64,000 bases of DNA from contig LVBV01000018.1 of NCBI GenBank assembly GCA_001604565.1, positions 1-64,000 of the forward strand, read 5' to 3'. This DNA comes from Puniceicoccales bacterium Verruco_01 (GTDB taxonomy: Bacteria > Verrucomicrobiota > Verrucomicrobiia > Opitutales > Oceanipulchritudinaceae). Position numbers and translations under genes: made by a program. Of this stretch, positions 33,847 to 41,307 are shown piece by piece; the stretch's first letter is position 1, and every line of letters starts with the position of its first letter. The notes beneath the pieces were generated by a model. That model made no database searches, was not told the DNA's origin, and saw nothing but the letters and a program-made list of their open reading frames with translations.

Positions 33847-34884
33847 ATGGATACAGGCACCTGGATTCTCGTCATCGGCGTGATCGGCATCGCGCTGATC
33901 TTCGACGCGATCAACGGCTTTCACGACGCGGCAAACTCCATCGCCACCATCGTCTCCACGCGCGTTCTTTCGCCGCGTCTGGCGGTGCTCTGGGCCGCGT
34001 TCTTCAACCTCGCGGCGATGTTCCTCTTCCATCAGGCGAAGGTGGCGGACACGGTGGGCAGCATCGTGAAGATCCGCGCGGGCGAACCGGCCTTCATCTA
34101 CGTGGTTTTATGCGGGCTCATCGGAGCCATCGCGTGGAACATCATCACATGGTACCTCGGTCTGCCGACCAGTTCCTCGCACGCGCTCATCGGCGGCCTT
34201 CTCGGCGCGGGGCTCGTGCACGGGGGCCTCGGCGTCATCAACTGGGCCAAGGTGGGCAAGACCGTCCTCTTCATTCCGCTGGCGCCGCTGATCGGTCTGG
34301 TCCTGGGCTTTGTCATCATGATCGGGATGTACTGGCTTTTGCGCAAACTTTACCCGGCGACGATCGACCGCATCTTTCGCAAGTGCCAGTTCGTTTCCGC
34401 CGCCCTGTATTCACTAGGCCACGGCGGCAACGACGCCCAGAAAACGATGGGTATCATCTGCGCGCTGCTCGTCGCCGCAGGGCTGCGCTCGCCGGATGCG
34501 ACGCTGGAGGTGCGCCACATGGATTCGCTCTGGATCATCCTCTCCTGCCAGTTCGCCATGGCCATCGGCACGGCCTTCGGCGGATGGAGGATCGTGAAGA
34601 CGATGGGCATGAAGATCACGAAGTTAAAGCCGGTCAACGGTTTCTGCGCGGAAACCGCCGGCGCGGTCACGCTCTTCGGCTCCACCTTCCTCGGCATCCC
34701 GGTCTCCACCACACACACCATCACCGGCGCGATCATCGGCGTCGGCGCAACGACGAAGCTCTCGGGCATCAAGTGGGGCGTTGCGGAGAGGATCGTCTGG
34801 GCCTGGCTCGTCACAATCCCTTTCTCGGCGCTGATCGCGTCAGGATGTTTCTGCCTCGCCAAGGTCCTGCACCCGGAATTCTGA
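33847..34884 (+). CDS. pit: Pit-family inorganic phosphate transporter
   Basis: 345 aa, about ten transmembrane segments with the inverted repeat of the family: NGFHDAANSIATIVSTR near the N-terminus and GHGGNDAQKTMGI in the middle, each the Asn/Asp-containing signature of phosphate permeases. GLPTSSSHALIGGLLGAG and GIPVSTTHTITGAIIGVG are the paired substrate motifs. It imports phosphate (as a metal-phosphate complex) with protons or sodium. Encoded directly after its DUF47 partner. Confidence 0.95.
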   Translation: MDTGTWILVIGVIGIALIFDAINGFHDAANSIATIVSTRVLSPRLAVLWAAFFNLAAMFLFHQAKVADTVGSIVKIRAGEPAFIYVVLCGLIGAIAWNIITWYLGLPTSSSHALIGGLLGAGLVHGGLGVINWAKVGKTVLFIPLAPLIGLVLGFVIMIGMYWLLRKLYPATIDRIFRKCQFVSAALYSLGHGGNDAQKTMGIICALLVAAGLRSPDATLEVRHMDSLWIILSCQFAMAIGTAFGGWRIVKTMGMKITKLKPVNGFCAETAGAVTLFGSTFLGIPVSTTHTITGAIIGVGATTKLSGIKWGVAERIVWAWLVTIPFSALIASGCFCLAKVLHPEF

Positions 34885-35050
34885 GGCCGCGCCCACCGCT
34901 TCGGGGAAAATGTGACGGACCGTCTGCGGCGGGATGGCACGTCCCGCAGCGCTTGTTCGCTTGTCGCCGGAACGCGGATGGTGCATCATACGGGAACGAC
35001 GTGGAGGAGAGCGAATTCCCCTCCGCCAAACCCCTCATCAAAACCCCTCC

Positions 35051-35836
35051 ATGCGATTCTTCCGCCTCGCCGCCCTCCTTCTTTTTCCCGCGCTCTTTGC
35101 GTCGAACCCACTCCGCGCGGCGGATCCGGCACCGTCGCAGCCGCCCACCTACGTGCTCGTCCACGGAGCGTGGGGCGGCGGCTGGGCCTTCAAGGAAGTG
35201 GACCGCCTTCTGACGGCACAGGGCGGCAAGGTGTACCGCCCCACCCTCACCGGTCAGGGCGAGCGCTGCCATCTGGCCAATCCGGGCATCGACCTTTCCA
35301 CCCACATCACGGACGTCGTGAACCTCATCCTCTGGGAGGACCTGCACGACGTGATCCTCATGGGGCACAGCTACGGCGGAATGGTCATCACCGGCGTCAT
35401 CGACCGCATTCCGGACCGCATCGCACGCGTCGTGTATCTGGACGCCCTTCTGCCCGTGGACGGCGAGTCCGCGGAAAAGATCCTGCACATGGACCTGTCC
35501 ACCTTCAACATTGTGAACGGAGGCATCGTCCCGCCGTGGGTGACCGATCCCGCCGCCCCGCCGCCGCACGACGTTCCGCACCCGCTACAGACCTTCAAGG
35601 AGCCGATCCACCTCGTCAATCAGGCGAAGGTCGCGAAGATTCCGACAACCTACATTCTGACAGTCGATCCCGGCAGGAAGCCGGAAGAGGACGACTTTTA
35701 CGCCTGCTACCTGCGGGCACTGGAACGCGGCTGGCAGTGCCTCCTCATGGAGGGCGATCACAACGTCCAATGGTCGCACCCCGGGGAGCTCGCCGACCTC
35801 ATCCGGACGAGCAAGGGGCTTCCGGCGAAGAAGTGA
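35051..35836 (+). CDS. secreted alpha/beta hydrolase
   Basis: 261 aa. Signal peptide 1-23 (LAALLLFPALFASNPLRAA). Alpha/beta-hydrolase fold of the esterase/hydroxynitrile-lyase-like group: oxyanion region VLVHGAWGGGWAFKEV, nucleophile Ser in LMGHSYGGMV, and His in GDHNVQWSHP. The ATG at 35051 is chosen because it opens the signal peptide. Substrate is unknown. It lies 166 bp after pit and is convergent with the DUF2141 gene, so it is probably separate. Confidence 0.88.
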   Translation: MRFFRLAALLLFPALFASNPLRAADPAPSQPPTYVLVHGAWGGGWAFKEVDRLLTAQGGKVYRPTLTGQGERCHLANPGIDLSTHITDVVNLILWEDLHDVILMGHSYGGMVITGVIDRIPDRIARVVYLDALLPVDGESAEKILHMDLSTFNIVNGGIVPPWVTDPAAPPPHDVPHPLQTFKEPIHLVNQAKVAKIPTTYILTVDPGRKPEEDDFYACYLRALERGWQCLLMEGDHNVQWSHPGELADLIRTSKGLPAKK

Positions 35837-35841
35837 CCCGG

Positions 35842-36261
35842 CTAGTCCAGCCGGATGCGGACAACGCCGTCGCCCTCCACCTTGAACTTCGCGTCGGCCC
35901 ACTTCGCCGGGCAGAAGACGCCCTTTGCGTTGTTGGAGAAACCGTAGGGCTCCTTCGGAATGCCCATCGCGTTGGTGTCGAGGCGTCCGTTGCCGTCAAG
36001 ATCGTCGATGACGGAGATCGCGTATTCGCCGTCCGGAAGGTTTTCGACAAGAACCGACGCCTTCGGGGAATCGGCCTTGATCTCCAGCGAGCGGACGCCG
36101 GTTTTGAGCCAGCCTTCTTCGGATGCGAAGAGCGTGATGCGGAGCGTGCCCTTGTTTGGAACGGCGCCCTCGACCAGGATCTTGAGTGTGGCTGCGGAGG
36201 CGCTGGAAACAGCCAGCGCGGCGATCAGCGCGGTGATGCTTGTGAGTGTTGTGATTTTCAT
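35842..36261 (-). CDS. secreted DUF2141 protein
   Basis: 139 aa with signal peptide 1-23 (ALIAALAVSSASA). The rest is a beta-sandwich typical of DUF2141: VRSLEIKADSPKASVLVENLPDGEYAISV is interrupted here as elsewhere by a Ca-loop-like DDLDGNGRLDTNAMGIPKEP, then YGFSNNAKG. The role of the family is unknown; it is periplasmic or outer-membrane-facing. It is the last of four genes on this strand that start at 38581. Confidence 0.85.
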   Translation of the reverse strand: MKITTLTSITALIAALAVSSASAATLKILVEGAVPNKGTLRITLFASEEGWLKTGVRSLEIKADSPKASVLVENLPDGEYAISVIDDLDGNGRLDTNAMGIPKEPYGFSNNAKGVFCPAKWADAKFKVEGDGVVRIRLD

Positions 36262-36282
36262 GTTTGTAGGTGAGAAATTGTT

Positions 36283-36750
36283 TTACCGGCGGGAAAGAAG
36301 GATGCGGACGATGGCGCTCGCCCCGTCGCGCGACCAGGCGCCGAGGCCATCCACCATGTCCGACATGGGCTCCACTTCCGGCACGGCACCGTTTGCGGGA
36401 AGGATCAGGCGGAAGTCGGCAGCGCCGTCGCCGTCAAAGTCGATGGACGCCTGTGCGGGCTTGTCCGCAAAAAACTGCTCCACATCCACCTGAACGAAGC
36501 CGTCGCGCCGCTGACCGAAAAGGCCGTCGAAAACCGCCCGGTGTACCTGCCAGAAGGCTCCGCCCTCGCTGAAGGAGCGGGTCACCTCACCACCGGAATA
36601 GCGCGGATGAATCTTCATGAAGGGCGCCTGTGCGAGGCGGTGCGCCTGAGTGGAAAGCGAGAAAAGGCCATACGCGACGACGAGGATCGCCGCCGAGGCG
36701 ACGAGGATGCCGCTTGCTGAAGAGAGGAAACGAAAGATGCGGTTTTTCAT
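36283..36750 (-). CDS. unknown membrane-anchored protein of the Fe-S module
   Basis: 155 aa. One N-terminal transmembrane helix (SGILVASAAILVVAYGLFSL), then a periplasmic domain with ASIDFDGDGAADFRLILPANG, which looks like a calcium-type loop. No family recognised. Its ATG overlaps the stop of the upstream 4Fe-4S gene (ATGA), so the two are translationally coupled and probably work together. Confidence 0.78.
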   Translation of the reverse strand: MKNRIFRFLSSASGILVASAAILVVAYGLFSLSTQAHRLAQAPFMKIHPRYSGGEVTRSFSEGGAFWQVHRAVFDGLFGQRRDGFVQVDVEQFFADKPAQASIDFDGDGAADFRLILPANGAVPEVEPMSDMVDGLGAWSRDGASAIVRILLSRR

Positions 36751-37916
36751 GAAAGGGCGCTCCCCTTGGTGACAAGGTTCATGACGATGATAAGAAACTG
36801 CTGGAGGGCGCCGCCGGAAAAGACGGTGAGGAAGGTCCAGCCCGCGTAAAGAAACAGGAGCCGCGCGACGTCGGGCCGTACGGAATACCCGCCCCCGCGC
36901 AGGCGATAGGTGATCGCACCCGTGGGGCAGTCGTCCACGCAGCGTCCGCACTTGGAGCAGGTGACGGAGGGGCGTCCCTTTTCAATGGCGTCGCCATCTA
37001 GGGCGCCCATCGGGCAGTTTTTCTCGCACTTTTTGCAATGGATGCACTTGTCTGGGTCGATGCGGATCTCGTGCGGATTCACCTTCGCCGCGCCGGTGCA
37101 GAGGGCCCCCATCGGGCAGAAGTAGGCGCACTGCGTCCGCCGCCGCGTGAGGATGGGAAGGACCACGACGAGGCCAAGGAAGAGGCCGAGGAAGACCACC
37201 GCTTTGAGAAAGCTCGCAAGCCCCGTCACCGCCTCGTACTCCGTCACGGTCTTGAAGGGGCAGATCCAGTCGCAGTAGGTGGGGACAAGCGTCGCCGCGG
37301 AGGTGATCGCCACCAGAGCCAGCACCGCGATCGGCAGGCGGCGCAGGATCGGCGGAATCTTCGTGATGACCGGTCTCTTGCGCAGGCGGGAGAAAAAGTC
37401 GTCCCAGCCTCCGTAAAAACAGCCCCACGAGCAGAAGCCCCGCCCCAGCACAAGGAGCGCGATCGCCACGATGACGAGCATCGAGGAAACGTCCGCAAAG
37501 CCGCCCTCGATACGTCCCGGGAAGGTGATCGACTGCGCGAGCGCCATAGGAATCAGCACCATCGTCGTCACAAGGTGACAGAAAGGGACCTCGCAGGAGA
37601 GAACGTCGCCTCCGCCAAAGCTCATGTGCCCGCGCACCTCGATCATCCGTGCGATGAAGGTGACCGAGAGCGCTAGGGCAAAGGCGATGAAAAGGACGGC
37701 GCGCCAGCGGTCCGTTTTTCCCGTCCAGAGCATGAGGAAAAAGAGCGCGACATCCGAGGCGAGTACGGCCAGATACGCGGCAAGACGCGCGCCGTCCGTA
37801 AGAACGTCGTGCCCGCCGGTGAGTAGAAGCGCCAGAACCAGTGCCAGAGGCAGGGTGAGTAACGCCGAGAGGAGCGGTCTCCCCTCGGTGAAGATGGGGG
37901 ATTTGACAGGTTTCAT
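36747..37916 (-). CDS. membrane-bound 4Fe-4S ferredoxin protein, NapH/FixG-like
   Basis: 389 aa. About six transmembrane segments. Two CxxxCP-type sites face the membrane edge (GFCSWGCFYGG, CDWICPF, CAYFCPMGALC), and then two classical 4Fe-4S motifs follow: CIHCKKCEKNCPMGA and CSKCGRCVDDCPTGA. This is the NapH/MauN/YccM-type arrangement that passes electrons between quinol or cytoplasm and periplasmic partners. A final helix anchors the C-terminus. The ATG at 37916 overlaps the stop of the upstream UreH-like gene. No nap, nos or fix genes are near, so its redox partner is unknown. Confidence 0.88.
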   Translation of the reverse strand: MKPVKSPIFTEGRPLLSALLTLPLALVLALLLTGGHDVLTDGARLAAYLAVLASDVALFFLMLWTGKTDRWRAVLFIAFALALSVTFIARMIEVRGHMSFGGGDVLSCEVPFCHLVTTMVLIPMALAQSITFPGRIEGGFADVSSMLVIVAIALLVLGRGFCSWGCFYGGWDDFFSRLRKRPVITKIPPILRRLPIAVLALVAITSAATLVPTYCDWICPFKTVTEYEAVTGLASFLKAVVFLGLFLGLVVVLPILTRRRTQCAYFCPMGALCTGAAKVNPHEIRIDPDKCIHCKKCEKNCPMGALDGDAIEKGRPSVTCSKCGRCVDDCPTGAITYRLRGGGYSVRPDVARLLFLYAGWTFLTVFSGGALQQFLIIVMNLVTKGSALS

Positions 37917-38581
37917 GACTGGGTAAAGGCCTGAAGGAAAAGGAAAAGTGATTGGAAAAGAGAGAGAATCGCCGCGCCGCATGCCGCGAAAAAGCCGACC
38001 TCCGCCGCCGCTCTGCCCCGGCAGAGGATCCCGCAGGCGACGACCGGGATCAGCACCGCGCTCGTCCCGAGAAAGAACGCGAGGGCCGAAACAAGACCGT
38101 GAAAATAACCGCCTCCCGCGCACTCCGCCGCAAGGGCCAGCATCGGCGCGCAAAAGCTCAGCCCCGTCAGAAAACCGGCATGTAGGGCGTAGCGGATTTT
38201 CCCGGAACGGAAGCGGGCGAAGACCTCGCGTCCATCGCCGCCGCAGGAGGCCCGGCACTCCCTGCGCATCGCTACGGCGTAGCGGAAAAGGACGATGGCC
38301 AGAACAAGCTGCACCGCGCCCGCAAAAGCCGCCGTGCGCAGGAATTCAAAAGCCCCGGCGAGGACCCGCGCGGAAACTACGAAGAAAAGGGACGCGAGGA
38401 GATACCCCGCCAATCTCCCGGCAAGAAAGAGCGCGGCCAGAAGCACCTTGCGCGAGCCCTGCGAAAGCACGAGCGGCAAAAGCGCCGGGCCGCAGTGCGC
38501 CAGGCACCCGCCGCCGAGCGAGAGGCCCAAAAGAAATGTTGTGGCAACGCCGTCCATGTGGATGAGGGCAGCGAACTCCAT
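37913..38581 (-). CDS. UreH/TauE-like (DsbD-type) membrane protein
   Basis: 222 aa, about six transmembrane helices. The first and fourth helices carry Cys-Pro style motifs GGGCLAHCGPALLPLVL and LSFCAPMLALAAECAG, typical of the UreH-2/DsbD beta branch that moves electrons or metals across the membrane. The ATG at 38581 precedes MEFAALIHMDGVATTF. It is the first gene of a four-gene operon with overlapping stops and starts: UreH-like, 4Fe-4S, anchored protein, DUF2141. Related pairs occur with cytochrome-oxidase and copper assembly genes, so metal or redox maturation is a reasonable guess. Confidence 0.82.
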   Translation of the reverse strand: MEFAALIHMDGVATTFLLGLSLGGGCLAHCGPALLPLVLSQGSRKVLLAALFLAGRLAGYLLASLFFVVSARVLAGAFEFLRTAAFAGAVQLVLAIVLFRYAVAMRRECRASCGGDGREVFARFRSGKIRYALHAGFLTGLSFCAPMLALAAECAGGGYFHGLVSALAFFLGTSAVLIPVVACGILCRGRAAAEVGFFAACGAAILSLFQSLFLFLQAFTQS

Positions 38582-38682
38582 GAATTCCCTTGCCGCAAAC
38601 CACCTGTGACGAGCCGCACGTTCTTGTGACCGGTTGCACAAGCAAGGGATCAAATGCGCGGCAAAATACGCTTCGTCCCTTC

Positions 38683-38702
38683 CCTAACAGGCTGCTGAAA
38701 AA
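38683..38702 (+). repeat. 20-bp motif shared with 39-58
   Basis: CCTAACAGGCTGCTGAAAAA, inverted relative to 39-58 and identical at 19 of 20 positions. It lies between the UreH-like gene start and the end of the LytTR gene. It may be an insertion-sequence end relic. Confidence 0.4.
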
Positions 38703-38708
38703 AGACAA

Positions 38709-39596
38709 TCAGGCCCTCCGGAACAGGCTGCGGAAGGCAGGCACGTAGGAACGCGAGACGGGAACCTCCATCCCCGGCACCTCCATCGTCAGCAAAAGGC
38801 CCTGCGCCCCGCCCTCCACATGGCGTACCTTCGCCACGTTCACAAGATAGGAGCGGTGGCAGCGCATCACCTGCCCCGCCCGGCCCGTCAGAGCCGCCTC
38901 CGCCTCTCGCAGAGTGGCGCGGAGCAGCGTGGAATGCCGCACGCCGGCCTTCGCGGTGACGATCTCCACGTAGTTGCCCTCCGCCTTGAGGTAGGCAATT
39001 TCCGGCACGGCAAGGGTGGCCGTCTCGCCCGTGGAACCGGTGATCGTCACGCTCCCGCTCTCTCCCGGCGCCAGCGAGGGCGGCTCCTTCGACGCACCGA
39101 TTTGTGCGTTGATCCCCGCCGCCGCGTTCTCGTTGCGGGAAAAGGACAAAATTCCCGTGAAGAACATCACCGTCAGAGCGGGAAACACGCCCACCGCCGC
39201 CGTATAGGCAAGCATCTGCGCAAAGCCCTCAAGACAGGGTATTTGCCCGAAGAGAAGGCACGAATACGCATGATTCGCCACCGCGACAAGGAGGATCGTC
39301 AGGGCGACGAAAGCCATGTGGTGCCACACGCACCAGCCTCCGTCCAACTTCAGAATGCGGTTCAGTCCGATCCTCGCTCCCTCGCTCGCCGTCAGCGCCA
39401 GAAGGCAGGGCAGCGCATAGAGGGCGATCCAGATGTCCCGGTGCGGCACATGCCATCCACCGAGGTCAAAGGGCTTGAAGACCACCAGAAACACCCCGAC
39501 AAAAACACTGATCGCCAGCGAGCGCAGGAAAGCGACTCGTAGAGAGCAGTCATACTGTGCGCGGGACTGAAGGAAGCGTGCGATGCGGTCAAGCAT
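38709..39596 (-). CDS. membrane-bound LytTR transcription regulator
   Basis: 295 aa. Four transmembrane helices in residues about 22-155, a linker, then a LytTR DNA-binding domain at about 195-293 (EIAYLKAEGNYVEIVTAKAG, MRCHRSYLVNVAKVRHVE, VPVSRSYVPAFRSLF). LytTR domains bind direct repeats in promoters; here binding is tethered to the membrane and no kinase or receiver is attached. The ATG at 39596 (MLDRIARFLQSRAQYD) is preferred to an upstream one. The divergent gene at 39814 is a likely target by position. Confidence 0.9.
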   Translation of the reverse strand: MLDRIARFLQSRAQYDCSLRVAFLRSLAISVFVGVFLVVFKPFDLGGWHVPHRDIWIALYALPCLLALTASEGARIGLNRILKLDGGWCVWHHMAFVALTILLVAVANHAYSCLLFGQIPCLEGFAQMLAYTAAVGVFPALTVMFFTGILSFSRNENAAAGINAQIGASKEPPSLAPGESGSVTITGSTGETATLAVPEIAYLKAEGNYVEIVTAKAGVRHSTLLRATLREAEAALTGRAGQVMRCHRSYLVNVAKVRHVEGGAQGLLLTMEVPGMEVPVSRSYVPAFRSLFRRA

Positions 39597-39813
39597 GGGG
39601 TGCCGGCAACACCAAGCGGCAGGGGAACCGTTCGGCGACAAGGCAATCAAAAGGCGGCGGCTCTCCCTGTCAACGCAAGGAAACAATGCCCGTCTTTCTG
39701 CGGCGCCGGGGTTCCCGCCCGGGGCAACACATCAATCTCATGGGCAAAGATGCGTCGCGGTTTTTCCTTGCCGCGGGATAAACCGGCCGCGACGATTCCA
39801 ATTCTCCACTCCC

Positions 39814-41055
39814 ATGAAGCATTCCCTCGTCACACTCCTTCTTTTTGCCGCAACCCTGACAAGTCAGGCACAAATTCCGGTCTCGCACATCAAATTCGCC
39901 GTCTCGATCGACGGAGCGGACGACACGTACACGTCGATCCATCTCCTGGGCCCCAATGGGAAGGATACGAGAATCGACGGCAGCGCCGAGAACGGCGTCC
40001 ACACGTATCAGGTTCCGGACGGCAATCTCAAGGGATACATCGAATTCACGCGAGGCGGCGGCATCCACAATTTCGCGGTCAATGTGCCCCCCGGTCAGAC
40101 AGTGGATCTGGGGAATCTCGGCTACGATCTGGCGATTCTTTCGATCAAGGTGAATCAGGGCGCGGACACTCCCGAATACGTGCTTCGGGGCTTTGACGAG
40201 AAGGGCGAAAAGGTCTTCCAGACGGTGGAACTCGGCGGCTGGGAACGCGGGCTCCTCCCCGCAGGGCGCTACACCATCCGCTGCTACCGGGCCGATGACG
40301 ATTCCTTCATCGACGAATTCCCCGTCGATCTCAAGAAGGGCGAGGTTCTTAAAAAGAACGTCCAGACGGACCCGGAATGGGCAAAACTGCCGCTCTGGAG
40401 ACGACTGGCGGATCAGGCGCATCTGGGCGACAAAAACACCAAGCACGGCGTTCAATTCTGGATCACATGGACCTGGCTCTTCTGCCTTCTTCTCGTCAAC
40501 CCCGTCAGCCTGTTTCTCTCCCTTGCGGTGACATCGTATGAGAAGGCGCGCGGCATCACGCGCTCCTTCAGCATCAACTGGACGATGATGATCGTCTGCT
40601 ACCTGCCGAATCTGGCTCTTGCCGCATATTACGTGTACAACAAGTCGAAGGGTTTCGAGTGGAGCGCGGACTTCTTCCTGTGCATGATCTTTCCCGCCGG
40701 GATGCTTCTGACACTGATTTCCTTCTTCCCCGCATCCCGGAAGCGCAACTCCCGCGATACGGTGGGGGAAACGGAGTTCACCGGCGGCGGTCTGTACAGC
40801 CTGATCAGCCGCACCGCCACAGAGTATTCCTACACGGTGACGATCGACAAAAACACGGGCGAGGTTCTGAACGAAGGCCATACCTCGGCGATGGCCTCGC
40901 ACTGGTTTGTCGCGGCGGTCATCTGCCTTCTGCTCGTTGCGATCTTCCCGATCTACATCAGCTGGCTCTTCATCCGGAATTATCTTCTCCCTCTCCTCGG
41001 CGACGCTGTGCTGGCATTCCTGCACTTGTTTTCCCGGCGGAGCCTGGAATCCTGA
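39814..41055 (+). CDS. unknown secreted/membrane protein
   Basis: 413 aa. Signal peptide 1-19 (TLLLFAATLTSQAQ). Residues 20-205 are a beta-rich extracytoplasmic domain, with a repeat-like pattern (YQVPDGNLKGYIEF, YDLAILSIKVNQGADT). Four membrane helices follow in the C-terminal half (WLFCLLLVNPVSLFLSLAV, MIVCYLPNLALAAYY, FFLCMIFPAGMLLTLISFF, WFVAAVICLLLVAIFPIYI) with a cytoplasmic loop between the last two. No family recognised. It is divergent from the LytTR regulator with about 217 bp between, and is followed by a MITE-like repeat. Confidence 0.75.
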   Translation: MKHSLVTLLLFAATLTSQAQIPVSHIKFAVSIDGADDTYTSIHLLGPNGKDTRIDGSAENGVHTYQVPDGNLKGYIEFTRGGGIHNFAVNVPPGQTVDLGNLGYDLAILSIKVNQGADTPEYVLRGFDEKGEKVFQTVELGGWERGLLPAGRYTIRCYRADDDSFIDEFPVDLKKGEVLKKNVQTDPEWAKLPLWRRLADQAHLGDKNTKHGVQFWITWTWLFCLLLVNPVSLFLSLAVTSYEKARGITRSFSINWTMMIVCYLPNLALAAYYVYNKSKGFEWSADFFLCMIFPAGMLLTLISFFPASRKRNSRDTVGETEFTGGGLYSLISRTATEYSYTVTIDKNTGEVLNEGHTSAMASHWFVAAVICLLLVAIFPIYISWLFIRNYLLPLLGDAVLAFLHLFSRRSLES

Positions 41056-41067
41056 ACCGACACGGTT

Positions 41068-41229
41068 AGGGAATGTCTTGAAATCGGCGGACCGAGGAAG
41101 CTGGATGGATTTTTGAGCGGAAAAACTGGATTTGAGGCGAGTTGAATCGGGATTCCACGAGCCGAGAAGACGGTCTTACGCCAAAAAGACGCCCGCTCCC
41201 CGACGGGAGCGTATTTCAAGACATTCCCT
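41068..41229. repeat. MITE-like element with 17-bp terminal inverted repeats
   Basis: AGGGAATGTCTTGAAAT at 41068-41084 is the exact reverse complement of 41213-41229, giving a 162-bp unit with no coding capacity. An inner hairpin (GCTCCC/GGGAGC) lies near the right end. No obvious target duplication flanks it. It may be a non-autonomous transposon or a structured repeat. Confidence 0.6.
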
Positions 41230-41248
41230 TGGACAATCGCGGGGGATG

Positions 41249-41285
41249 AAAAGGGCGCGTTTCGCTGTTACGGAACGCGCCTTTT
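41249..41285. terminator. bidirectional terminator between convergent genes
   Basis: AAAAGGGCGCGTT pairs with AACGCGCCTTTT with one bulged G; A-run and T-run flank the stem, so it works on both strands, for the 413-aa gene and the 1640-aa gene. Confidence 0.75.
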
Positions 41286-41307
41286 CGCTTTCCCTATCGC
41301 CCCCACA

